A stretch of 64,000 nt of DNA from [Phialemoniopsis] sp. UDSM-2020. Its lineage: Eukaryota > Ascomycota > Sordariomycetes > Thyridiales > Thyridiaceae. The position numbers were made by a program, and so were the translations under genes. The DNA lies in contig JAEILZ010000001.1 of assembly GCA_018873225.1 (NCBI GenBank), forward strand, positions 2,418,001 through 2,482,000, in the 5' to 3' direction. Shown in pieces: positions 34,155 to 44,800 of this stretch. Below the pieces are notes generated by a model. That model searched no databases, was not told the origin of the DNA, and saw nothing but the letters and a program-made list of their open reading frames with translations. The stretch's first letter is position 1. The number at the start of each line of letters is the position of its first letter.

Positions 34155-35891
34155 ATGGCGGACCCCTTGAAGAGGCTCGAAGATGCCTTTGGAGATCTTG
34201 GTGTCTGGGATGAGAGCACAGGCATGGCCTCGACGACAGACAAGGTTCCCCAAGGTGCTTCAAGCACCAACCCACCTGCCCAGCTCAGACCTTCGCCATT
34301 TGCGTCGAATGACCAACCAGCGCATGTTTTCGACGACCAAGGACGCATGATGCACAGAACCGGTCATCCTCTGGCCATCATGCACCCCGAGCTCTACGAG
34401 TCGCAACACGACACTTACGTCCATTATGACGACGAGACAAGTTCGGCTAAAGACCGTAAGGCCAAGGCTCCGGAGAACTTCTGTCCCTGGACGCTGCTCC
34501 TGCATTATCACCGACTCTTCGTTGGCAAAGAGAACAGGAAAGTCGTGTGTCCCTTTTTCACTGTTGAGGCTATCCTCAACTCTCGACCCTGGGACTTCTA
34601 CTACCTGTACCACCCTCAAAAGCCATACCACTCTGCTATCCTGTTCATCCGCACCCAGCAGCTTGTTAGTTACCTCGAATTTGTCAACAGCAAGCTCGAG
34701 TTCGAGTTGGGTCTACCACAAGGCAGGAAGGCTGACAATATCCGGTTCAACTTTGGAGCATTTGGTACCCCGACACCTCAATTTGTCGGGAAGACGACGT
34801 CCTCCTCCTCTGTCAGCACCCTAGTTAACAGCATCCCGGCCTTCTCTGCTCAGAAGACTTGGACGAGGCTTTCGGAGACTGTTCAAGAAGACTTCATCGA
34901 GCGCCTGGAGATGATTGAGCGCGTTTCTGTTGGCGAAGATGCCGATAAGCAAAGGGCAAAGAAGAAAGCTAAGGCACGGGAGAGATGCATCAAGGCGCGC
35001 ATGGACACTGGTCAAGCCATCAAGCGGGTGCAGCGTTATCTTGGTCTTCGAGCAAAGGCTGGAAGCGCTGAACAGCCGGACCGGCAGGGAGGCACGAGTG
35101 GGACGGGACCACCAGGCGGCGTCCTGGACACCAACTTCACCATGCCTCTGGAGCCAGAGAGCCGTGTGGTCTTCATCTCTGTGGACGTGGAGCTCTTCGA
35201 GTTCAACCATTCGCACATCACGGAGGTTGGTGTGGCAATTCTAGACACCCTCGATACCATTGGTGTTCCTCCCGGCAAAGAGTATCAGAATTGGTTTGAT
35301 CTCATCAAAGCACACCACTTTCGTACTGAGGAGTACCGTCATCAGGTCAACCGCAAGCACGTCAAGGGTTGCGAGCTGTTCTTCGATTTTGGGAAAAGCG
35401 AGATGATCAAGCTAAGGGACATTCGTCCGAGGCTCAACGAGATATTCGGGATCAGTCGTACCCCCCCAGCCAAGTCTTCGGGTCTGCCCGAGAGCCGGCA
35501 CATCATCATTGTTGGGCATGATATTGCCCTGGACATCGACTATCTCAAACGCCTGGGCGTGTACATCGACTCGGCCGACTACGATATCGCCGATACTCAG
35601 ACCATGCACCAGCACTACCGCCACAGAAAGCAGGGTGCAAAGCTCAAGGATGTTCTCGGAGACCTGCAGCTCACAAGCCGATACTTGCACAATGGTGGCA
35701 ATGACGCAGTCTACACCCTGCGGGCCATGATTGCGCTTGCCTTTAAGACTCGTGAACTCAGTCTGAACAGGGCATCGGTCACTAGTAGCAAAGACGGAGA
35801 ATCTGAGGACGAGTCGGAGGGCGGATGGTCGACAGGCGGGGAGGATAGCGATGGTGGCTCAGCGCCCTGGGAGCCGAAGGTGCGTACCTGA
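34155..35891 (+). CDS. Gfd2/YDR514C-like protein with DEDDh nuclease fold
   Basis: Intronless, 578 aa. The N-terminal 300 residues hold CPWTLLLHYHRLFVGKENRKVVCPFFTVEAIL, then a Lys/Arg-rich coiled region (KQRAKKKAKARERCIKAR). The C-terminal half (about 335-535) resembles the C-terminal domain of yeast Gfd2 and YDR514C, an RNase H-like exonuclease fold. FISVDVELFEF supplies the Asp/Glu pair, VGHDIALDIDYLKRLG a later Asp, and HNGGNDAVYTLRAMIAL the terminal His and Asp of a DEDDh site. Yeast Gfd2 is linked to mRNA export through Dbp5/Gle1. All putative metal ligands appear present, so nuclease activity is possible but unproven. The tail is acidic and Ser rich. The start has a strong CACCATGGC context. 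Confidence 0.85.
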   Translation: MADPLKRLEDAFGDLGVWDESTGMASTTDKVPQGASSTNPPAQLRPSPFASNDQPAHVFDDQGRMMHRTGHPLAIMHPELYESQHDTYVHYDDETSSAKDRKAKAPENFCPWTLLLHYHRLFVGKENRKVVCPFFTVEAILNSRPWDFYYLYHPQKPYHSAILFIRTQQLVSYLEFVNSKLEFELGLPQGRKADNIRFNFGAFGTPTPQFVGKTTSSSSVSTLVNSIPAFSAQKTWTRLSETVQEDFIERLEMIERVSVGEDADKQRAKKKAKARERCIKARMDTGQAIKRVQRYLGLRAKAGSAEQPDRQGGTSGTGPPGGVLDTNFTMPLEPESRVVFISVDVELFEFNHSHITEVGVAILDTLDTIGVPPGKEYQNWFDLIKAHHFRTEEYRHQVNRKHVKGCELFFDFGKSEMIKLRDIRPRLNEIFGISRTPPAKSSGLPESRHIIIVGHDIALDIDYLKRLGVYIDSADYDIADTQTMHQHYRHRKQGAKLKDVLGDLQLTSRYLHNGGNDAVYTLRAMIALAFKTRELSLNRASVTSSKDGESEDESEGGWSTGGEDSDGGSAPWEPKVRT

Positions 35892-36413
35892 TGCTCAATA
35901 GAATTTTGTGACTGTAGCAGTGTTTTAGGTAGTGGGATAATCCAAGTCGTCATCGTCATCAAGTTCACAAGTATCGCAATAGGGAATGTTGAGTAAGCCT
36001 GACGGTGGAGGCTCGCAAGGACGCCGTGGTAAAGAGCCTCTCCGAAGACAGGAGCGGCGGTACTTCTTTCACTGATGGGATCAACCAGTGGTGGGCGTGG
36101 AGCACCCGAGAACGAGAGGCAGCCATGTTGGTAAATCATGGCGAATAAGGCGGTGGAAATTTTTCACAATGGGTAGAGAAGGCTACGGCAATCTCAATGC
36201 GAAAAGCGGTGATATTAGTTTGCAAAAGGTCTTGATCCATATCGCCACGTCTCGGAAGCCAGAAACAGTTCCCCAAAAACGCCCTTGCTATGTCTGCAAC
36301 TGTTGTACATTTTATACATGTTCCTAGCCCTCGTTTTCGGTACGGGCATCGTCGGATGGTGCCTCGATTTCGACTCGTCCATCTGCCCATTCACCTCCTG
36401 TCGATCGGTCCTA
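35892..36413. other. convergent 3' intergenic region
   Basis: 522 bp between the Gfd2-like and pam18 genes. It holds a copy of the GTAGTGGGATAA motif at 35924-35944; nothing else stands out. Confidence 0.4.
35924..35944 (+). repeat. GTAGTGGGATAA motif, copy downstream of Gfd2-like gene
   Basis: TTTTAGGTAGTGGGATAATC matches the core of the direct repeat at 37365-37497 in the same orientation, 32 nt after the stop codon of the upstream gene. Confidence 0.6.
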
Positions 36414-36908
36414 TCATGGATGTTTCTCTAGAAACTCTTTCGCCTCGTTGACCTTGGTCGCCAGGTACGGGCTACCTCCTCTGTCGGGGTGGTTCAGCAG
36501 CATCAGCGTGCGGTGTGCCTTGCGGATCTTCTCCTTGGTGATGGCGCGCTCGCTGTGAACATTGTCAGCCAAAACCAGCTCTGCTTATTCGTTGCTTCCC
36601 TTCCTGACTGAGAATGATGGAGAGAAGTGCTTACTTGAGCGACAGAATCAGCGACGCCTCCTTCTTGTTCATGCGCGGCTCAAAGCCGCCCTTGTAAAAG
36701 GCCTTGCCCATCGCGCCCACGCCGCCGCGCGAGCGGCGCCATGCGACGAGACCTGCCCGTCCCTGCAAGAAATGATCTGTTAGTACTCATGCTACCCACT
36801 AGCTAAACCGTAACGAGTTGCCAGGTCGTCGGGCGCGAATCGGGGGAGGTTTCGTACCAGGAAGGCAGCGACGGCGACGCCGGTGCCGATAGCTAACGCT
36901 GAGGCCAT
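36414..36908 (-). CDS. pam18: Pam18/Tim14, J-protein of the mitochondrial import motor
   Basis: Predicted 105 aa from three exons (36908-36858, 36762-36635, 36552-36414; donors GTACGA, GTAAGC). The N-terminal hydrophobic segment [17 protein letters not shown] anchors it in the inner membrane. A linker [27 protein letters not shown] leads to the compact matrix-facing J domain, [51 protein letters not shown]. The HPD motif that stimulates the ATPase of mitochondrial Hsp70 is intact (NHPDRG). Pam18 works with Pam16 at the TIM23 channel. The length fits fungal orthologs that lack the long intermembrane-space extension of yeast Pam18. Confidence 0.94.
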
Positions 36909-37627
36909 ATTCTCGGTTCTTGTGTGGGTTTATGGAAGAGGGAGGCGGAGGAGCTGTAGTCGCAAAAGGAGAACAAGTTCGTTTGAGGGTTGGCAAGTTG
37001 ACCCGTGGGCGGGAATATGGATGTGTCGATGTCGTCGTCGCAATGCCGAACAGTCAAATCCGGGGGGAGACTTTTTTTGATGGGCCTAGGTTTGCGAGGA
37101 TCGGCCGATAGGGTGGGAAGCTTATCCGGAAGTAGCCGGTGTGGCGGACTGCACGAACGCTTGTCGGGGTTATGCATCTACAGGGGGCTTGCTGTCAACG
37201 TACACTATCCATACGTTTCGATTTAATGGACTTAATAAAAGGTCAAATAAAGTGCAGTGCAACTCTGATCATTTGTATTTTTGATTCGAAACTATTTAGC
37301 TAGAACACCGTTGCTTTGGTTGTACAGAACCTCGTGTATATGCTTGGTCGAGACGACATGGACTGCAGAGGTGGTCAGGGTGAATAAGACGTCTCTGCGA
37401 GGTATTGACCTGTATGATTTTAGGTAGTGGGATAACCCTCCACCTAGCAGTCGATACCCAACAGGGGGGTCGAATTTCAGCCTGCAACCTTCGTAACACT
37501 GAGAGAGAAACATTACGGGATATTAGATGTACAGAGTATCGTGGCAAACCCCTGATCACTTCCACGAAGGAACCCCGGGGAATCCCAGCCCATCAAAAAA
37601 CGCCTATCCTCCTAGGGAGGCCCGGGT
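36909..37627. other. intergenic region with direct repeat A
   Basis: 719 bp between the pam18 start and the 3' end of the membrane-protein gene. The left part is the pam18 promoter. Around 37200-37310 the DNA is AT rich, followed by direct repeat A. Confidence 0.4.
37365..37497 (+). repeat. direct repeat A (partner at 39033-39167)
   Basis: About 133 bp roughly 80-85% identical to repeat B. It includes GCGAGGTATTGACCTGTATG, GGTAGTGGGATAACCCTC, AGCAGTCGATACC and TTTCAGCCTGCAACCTTCG. Most differences between the copies are transitions. It lies 131 bp beyond the stop codon of the enclosed membrane-protein gene. Confidence 0.85.
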
Positions 37628-38944
37628 CTAGTCGGTGCTAACCACCCCAAGGCCTACTCCCGTCAAAAAGGCCGCCAGAACCCAGACAGATGCATACACT
37701 GCTGCGCCATATGGCTCCACCCCCTTTACCGTGAGGGAGCATTGGAGGTAAGTGTCGACACCTGCAACGAGCATGAGGACCGCAGTGCGGAAGGCGGCGA
37801 CCTTGGTCTGGGCCGTGTAGCCCAGGAGATTCCATTGCAGCGTCTCCCCAAGCGTCGCGCTGGCGGGGTCGAACTCGGTGATCCGGTCGTCGGACGGAAC
37901 GTGACCGGTAGTGGCGGTCGGGGCAAATATGAAGGTCCTTGAAGCCAGGCCGAAAAGCAGGCATAGACCGATAGTAGGCAGACTGACAAAGAGAAACGAA
38001 GTGGCAGAGTAGGCCGGCTCGATAGTCGGGATGTCATTGAAGTAGACTACCAGAACTCGAGGCAAGAAAGCCACATAAGCAGTGGACAGAGTCACGCAGT
38101 AGACGGCTCCAGCAAGGAGTGTCGTGTAAGCCTGGATCGTCTTGTCTACCACGAGCTCCCGGTTCGGCAGAGACGGGGAGGCGGCGTGAGCGCCGGACAG
38201 GGGCCGAAGCAGAAGGAAAGGTAGGAAATTGGAGATCACGTCGACGGCGAGGCATGCGCCGGCCGTCTGAGGGTGAATGCCGTAGAATGCACTCAGGAGG
38301 TACAGCTGCAGCGCAGGATTAGCAATTCTGATGCAGTTCAAGAAGGTGAAGGCAACACTCACCGATGGTCCGCGAGAAAGAACGCTCAGTGCTGCTAGGT
38401 CGTAGCTGTCAAAGTTGGCGAACCAGGCCAGCGCGAGCTCGAGTCTATCAAGGAAACTTTCGTCAGCACCGAAGCCGCGTCTGGGAAAGGAAATAACAGT
38501 ATAGCGCCTTTGCGCGAGTGGGAGAGGCGCACGTATAACATGACGTCTGCTCTCTCCCACCACTCAAGGAGCCACGCTGTGTCTTTCCCGTCTCGAACAA
38601 CAAAAATGTATCACTCACACTCTCCAGCCCGCCAGCAAGGACACCTCCCAGTTGCCCTCGAGAGTCCGCGCCACAGCCGCCATCTCCCCGCGCGTCCACT
38701 GATTTACCGTCGAGTATCCCAACGCCGACAGCGCCATGCTCAGGGTCACGACGAGGGGCAAGTGTAGCGCGCGGGGCAGCTTGCTCGTGGGCCCCCCGGG
38801 CCTTCGCGCCAACGTCGTTGTCGACGACATGGTCGACGTCGGTCGCATCGTCACCTCCTTGCCGACAGCTGTCGGGTCCCCTGCTGCGCCGGCGGCATCG
38901 TCCGCCGCTGTTGACTGTGTCGGGGTTGACTTCACACGAGCCAT
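37628..38944 (-). CDS. multi-pass fungal membrane protein of unknown function
   Basis: Predicted 380 aa from two exons (38944-38619, 38444-37628; donor GTGAGT, acceptor GATAG). I do not recognise a named family. Six or more hydrophobic segments are visible: ALHLPLVVTLSMALSALGY (about 65-85), the ALQLYLLSAFYGIHP region, AVDVISNFLPFLLLRP, TTLLAGAVYCVTLSTAYVAFL, SATSFLFVSLPTIGLCLLFGLA, and two in the C-terminus (AAFRTAVLMLVAGVDTYL, YASVWVLAAFLTGVGLGVV). The N-terminal 60 residues are Thr/Ala rich and cytosolic in appearance. The start at 38944 was preferred; the frame stays open upstream through repeat B to 39211, but those residues are repeat-encoded. The gene is bracketed by 130-bp direct repeats in one orientation, which suggests it arrived or was duplicated as a segment. 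Confidence 0.8.
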
Positions 38945-40285
38945 GGTCAAATTAGGTACTGCTCTCGATCTCAAGAGTCGTCGGGAGCGAGTTCGCGGCT
39001 TCGCACGGAAAGGAAAGCTGGTTGCGAGTAGTACAGAGGTGACAAGGGTAAATAAGACGTCCTTGCGAGGTATTGACCTGTATGGCGTTGGGTAGTGGGT
39101 TAACCCTCTTCCCAGCAGTCGATACCTAATAAGGGGGGTCGAAATTTCAGCCTGCAACCTTCGCAAGACCTTTTGTTTACAAGGTTCGATGAAGAATGGG
39201 TAAGTGTACAATAATCAAAGAGGGTCAAGGAGGGAGAAAGAACGATGAGTGTCCCTAATTAATCAAAGACGGGAATAGGAAGAAATACTTGAGCTGTTTC
39301 TATCGTGGAAAGTTTGACGCGACGTCGCGAAAGATGCTTCATCAGCGGGGGAAAAGATGATGATCAGTGGTTGCGAGTGGGGGATTTCCAAAGTCAGTGA
39401 CGTCGTGGTCTCTGTGACAACATTGAACCCACCGTAACCAGGGAACCCACACAGCTCGCTCCTCTGTTAAGCTTCTTTTTTTTTCTTTCATTAAATTTCT
39501 TTTTTCCCCGGTGGATCTCCCACCAACAATTGCAGTATCTTTAACTTGTGCCCTGTGCAATTCGAGAAGTCCTTCGAATACTCGACTCGTTAACCCCTAT
39601 GATGCACCTGCGCGGAGCAAAGTATGAAGCTCAAGAAGCCGACAACACTTGTCGTCGCTCATGATTGAAGCTCATATCGTTGCGCAAAGGCGGTATCAAG
39701 CAGCTACACGGCCGCGCAAGACCACTCATGCAAGGCATACCAGTTCCATCTCCTTTAACGATGAGAATTGGCTATCCTATGAACTCCATCTGTGTCTCTG
39801 AGTGCGAGTTTCAATGCCCCTCGTGATAGAAGAAATTGATCTCTACCTCGTAGGTAAGCTGGAAGGTCTCTGGGCGGACTTTTCCTCGCAGTGAGTATCA
39901 ACGCCACATTTCATCCTCATGTCATCACCTCTCTCTTCCTCGTGCCTTTCTTCATGGGTGCTCTTTGTCACCCTGACCATTCATCAAAACCTTTCTCATG
40001 AGAAAAAAATGGATTGTGTTTGCGGGCGTCTGCTCGACGCTCACGTCCGACCCTCACTTTAACCTCGTGGAGTTTTGTCTGTCAACCGCCCAAAAGACGT
40101 TGACAGAACTCCCCACTCTTCGGTGCTGAGTTGTCGGGGGCGGAGCAGACCACCTCATTTACATAGAGTTATATAGGGCTGAACAAAAGAAAACCCGCTC
40201 CATCCCAGGCGTCAAGTCATAAGTCTTATCACAGGCCGGTTATATGCTTGCCTGGTTCAGTTACCCAAAAAAGCGCCCGTATCCT
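38945..40285. other. intergenic region with direct repeat B
   Basis: 1.34 kb between the membrane-protein start and the 3' end of the C2H2 gene. It contains repeat B at its left edge and a poly-T/A run near 39475-39510; no gene is recognisable. Confidence 0.4.
39033..39167 (+). repeat. direct repeat B (partner at 37365-37497)
   Basis: See repeat A. This copy lies 88 bp upstream of the chosen start of the membrane-protein gene, so it overlaps its promoter or leader. Copy-to-copy distance is 1,668 bp. Confidence 0.85.
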
Positions 40286-41868
40286 CTACTCCTCCATCCG
40301 ACCAAAAACGCCGTCGTCGTCCTCATCGCTACGAGCACGAGACTGCATGTCATCGTCATCGTCATCCATAGTGCTCTCGCCGCTTCCTTCCATCCGCGTG
40401 TCCTCGTGCCGGGACTCGCCACGCGTGAAACTCTCCGGAGCACGGCTGGGGAAGCTGTTGATGAAGCTGGTTCCAGATAAAGCCGCCTGGCCCAGATATT
40501 GAGCCGGCAGCGGAGGGACAGGCGGGGCATCAGCCGGCAGCTGCACGGGGCGCGACCCGTTGTTGCTGTTAAAGCTGCAGCTTAGCAGTTCCACAGCGGC
40601 GGCCAGGTCCCTATCTTCTTGGCCAGTGTTGTTCTTGCCAGACGAAGGCGGGCGCTGCTCGTGGCTCGGCTGACGCTCATGCCCAAACGAGTGAGCATTG
40701 GGAACACTTCCAGAGATGGAGCCCGAGAAAGGACCCGACTGGAATGACCTGGAGAAGCCACTGCCACCGCTGTATCTCTTGGCGTCCGGGTTGCGATACG
40801 CCTGCGAGTTGAAGCCTTCCAGTTGCGGTGGAGGCGTGGTATCGGCCGAGCTGCGACCGTCGTGCTGGTCCGAATAGCCCGATGCTGCCGGCGAGGTAGA
40901 ATCCCGCTCGCTAGCAAAGTCTCTCGCCGAATCGGGTGGTGTCGTCGCATCCTTGGGGACGTTGTTCATCGCGACCAAGACCGAGGCAGCCTCGAGGAGC
41001 TGAACCTGCTGGTGCTTGGAGATGAGGAGTTTCGACGTGTAGGACCACTCGGGAGTATGTTCCCACCTGGTAGACAAAAGAGGTTAACACACGGCTCTGG
41101 TACGTTTTGGGTTCGAGCAGTGCATCTGCCACAACATGTCTCATCCAAGGACGAGCGGCCGAGGGACGCCGAGGAGATAACGGAAAAGGAAAAGGGGCAC
41201 ACACAAATGCTTGGTCAGACAACTGCTGTGCTTGTAACCCTTTCCGCACTTGTCGCAACGGAGCTCGATGCGGCTGTTCTTCCTACCCTCCTTGACCAGC
41301 GGTTGCCCGTCGCTGGCTCTCCGCACCCGGGCCTTCTGAAAGTCGGACTCTCGGTCCGAGACGTCGTTCAGATCGTCATCGATGGCGCTCCCTTGCATGA
41401 CCATCTGCCCGTCCGGGTTGACGAATCGGTGCGTAGGCAGACTGGCTGGAGGGGAGGGCAGACTCCCGGTCAGGGCAGATCTAGGCACGCCGGGCTTGGA
41501 CATTGTGTTCCGACGAGCCCCGAGAATGGGGAGAGGAGTAGCCTTGTCGCCCGCCTCCTGCATAGCGGCAGCAACTGCAGCCACATTGGCGGCGGGGTTG
41601 GTCATGCTCTTGCGCCGGGTGATGCGGTGGTTGGCATTGAGCGAGCTCGATAGGATAGAGTGGGAGTTGTTGCGCGAGTGGCTCTGCCGGGGGTTCAGAC
41701 CGCCCGCAGCAGGAATGGCAGTGATAGAGGGACGATGGGTCAATGGCCTCGAGGCTTGTTGCATTTCCTGCAGTAGACAAAGATGATCAGCGTTCGCGTT
41801 GGCCCAAACCCGGAGGGCGGGTGTGACAAGGATGGGAAAGGGGATCGGCTTACCTTGGAAGAGGCCAT
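40286..41868 (-). CDS. C2H2 zinc-finger protein, fungal type
   Basis: Predicted 452 aa from three exons (41868-41854, 41767-41205, 41066-40286). The first encodes only MASSK. One C2H2 finger is clear around residues 175-200: LRCDKCGKGYKHSSCLTKHLWEH, split by intron 2 whose donor is GTGTGT. It is followed by the conserved TPEWSYTSKLLISKHQQVQLLEAASVLVAMN. The N-terminal part is Ser/Asn rich with a basic RITRRKS segment, and the C-terminal half is Pro/Ser rich and ends in an acidic run (DDDDDDMQSRARSDEDDD). A nuclear DNA-binding role is likely but no target is known to me. A single finger is unusual for sequence-specific binding. Over 5 kb of gene-free DNA lies upstream. Confidence 0.85.
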
Positions 41869-44800
41869 TGCCGTAGAGTCACACCAAAGCGATCACTTTG
41901 GCGACAGAGAGAGAGAGCCAAACAGAGTAGCCCCGCGTAAAGATAAGTAAGGCGTAGTGCAGTGTAAGCAAGCAAAGAAGCAAAGCAAAGACGATTGTGT
42001 CTGGGGTCGAGCAATTGTGTTCGCAGAGGGGAATGTATGCTGATGTGTATGTGTGTGTGCCTGGTTGTGTGTGTGTTGGGAGATCGGCGGATGGCAGCGA
42101 AAGCGGGTGGGAAATAAAATAATTATGGAATATCTTTTGGGCAGGACAAGGGCGGGCCAGTCATTCGAGTCCAAGGGTTCAGGCTTAGGTAGGTACGGAA
42201 GAAAAGGTGTGGCAGCGACTAAGGTATTATGGTAAGATAATGGGAATCAGCTGGGCAGGAAAAGAAGCTTCGACGGTGTCAGGAAACGCATGAGAACGAC
42301 GCGGGAAGGCGAATATCTCTCTCTGTGAATGCTGCTTGTCTCCCTCCGTAAAGCGCTCGACTCCGCTTGATTCTCTCTATGTCGATTCAGCAGCAGCAGC
42401 CAAGCCTATCCCGGCGCCTCGGTCTGGTCGCTTTGCGGGGTTCCTTTCTGCTCTGGACACGTCAAAGGACGTGTGTAAGACGACACGAGCAGAGGCAAGA
42501 GAGAGAGAGCAAAGGGCAACAGAACAGAGTGGCTTGATGATGGGAATAGCGAGAGATCACAGGTGAGCCAAGAGATAATTCAGAGGAGCCAAATTAAATT
42601 TATTTTTTCTACTCTTCCCTCCTGTTGACTTTCGAGACGGGGAATGTTTGAAGAAATTCAAAGGAACAACCGCGTGTGTAAGGAACCAGGGCTAGGTACC
42701 GATAGTGTCGATCGTCGCAAGAATCCAAAAGACTGGCCTGGAAGAATAATAAGAGAGGGAGGGAGAGTGGTACCTACCGGCCCAGGTACCGTTGTGGTAG
42801 CAAGCGGCGCGGGTGCGTACTGGTCCGGCGCATGCCGCCCAGAAAGGACATGGCAGAGACATGACTTGGATTTGGGACGGGGAAACCTGTCTGGTGGACG
42901 TGGTGACTTGGAGCATGGGATGGAGAGAAACAAGCGCCCGCCAGGTCCTCTCACAGCCCACAGCCCACAGCCCACACAGCCCATACGAACGGAGTAAAGT
43001 ACAAGCACTGTACATACATGCCTGGGTCTGGTAGCCAGGCTTGCCAGGCTGGCCAGGCAGCCCACACCCTCCCTCCATTCGCTCCCTCTCTCGCTCCCCG
43101 TCGGCTCGTTGGACTTCCAGGTTGTGTGTGAGACGCGGACATTTGTGCTGGTGCTGGTGGGGGATCGGCTTTGCTCGATTACGGGCGAGCGCGGCGATGG
43201 GGACAGATACCTGCCTAGTACCGAGCCCACTTGATTAGCCTGGCGTCGCTGGGTCTGTTTGTGGCCTGTGGCCGTATCGGCCCATTTGTACACTACCGGC
43301 GCCGTATTCCCCAGGAATACCTCGTCCTTGCGTGTTTTTAGTCTGAAGTTTAAGGAGGGAAACGCTCAAAGTACCCGCCGTTCTGGACCCCTGTCCATCC
43401 ATTCAAGGAGGTCCGTATTGGCACTGTGGTCGGCCCTCACGAGAGACGCGGTTTGGGCATGGTCCTTCATGCAGCCTAGGCCCAAATCGGTCTGGCTGGA
43501 GGGGAAAATGCAAAGATGCCTTTAACATTAAAGGGAGGAGAAATCAGAAAAGAGTAGAGGGGTGCGGGGTTTCTGTAGAAGAGGAGGAGTGGGAGGATCA
43601 GATCAATGCTGGCCCCAGAAAGGGCACAGGAAGGCCGACGCCTCCAGTTATTGTTGTTGTCTACGGTATGATAATTATAGACATCTACACGTACGCCTCT
43701 CTCCATCGTGGGTGTACTTGGTTTGTCGACATTGCTCCATTATCACATCCAAATTCCTCCCTGTGTAGACTGGTCGCCACTGTGGCCTCAACAGTGCAAC
43801 TCTCCATGTTTTAGTCGCCGACGGATTTGTTATCTGATGTCCAGGTTATAGGAGCACTCAATGGAGTACTTAGAGTAGCCGGTTACTCTTAGCCACGACG
43901 CATAGAACGATAGTGCTGAGAGGAGGAACTCCTCATCCATCGAGTGAGAGATTCGTCCAGACACACACACACACTACCGCCAGAGCAGCAGGGAGTAGCT
44001 ACTCCTCACTGGCAGGACGTGACAGATGACAACCCCGCCCGCAGACAACCCCCTCATGCACTTGCATATGTGCACAACTTGAATGCCAGCGTGAGGGAGG
44101 AGATTGTATGTGTGGAGTTGCTAATTAATCCTCCATGCCCCGTAAAGTCGACCTGGTCTCCTCTTTGCAAAGCGGGGAAGCTCGAGCTATGGCCGGCAAT
44201 CCGGTCCTCAACTTGTTTGCTCGATTGTATCTGTCTCGCAAACTTGAATCCCTTCTCATTCAGGGCATATCCATAGGAGCATTGAATGTGTCAAGAAGTC
44301 CCTTTCGGAAGACTACTGGCGAGAAGCGTGCTTCAGGTTATTAATTATTCGCCACAGCATGTAACAGCTGACAGGTCGAGAAGCATCGTCGCGCCATTCA
44401 GTCTGGGCTTAGCCTGTAAAGAGACGATGCTACCCGGCCACCCCTGTCAACCCCGGAAAATCAGTGTTTGGCGACAGCAGGTGGTGCGGAAGTCGGTCTC
44501 TTGCCGATGCATAGACGGTCCAGGTCTACCGGGCATGGCGGCAGTATTGCAGTACATCATGACCGTATTGGCCAGTGAAGCAGTTCTGTACACCTTCAGA
44601 CGACTGAACTGGTCGTCGACCTTGGAAGTGAAGTGGCTCAAGCGCTCGGTGCTCGCACGGTTCCTTCTCACTGTGTGGCGGATCTGGTTGGTACATGGTG
44701 AACTGGGATGGCCGTTACGCGTGCTCCACCGCTGCTCAGCCGGCCAATGGAAAGGGGTTTGCTGGCGTGGCTTTTAGCGCAGGTGACCACTGGTTCAAGA

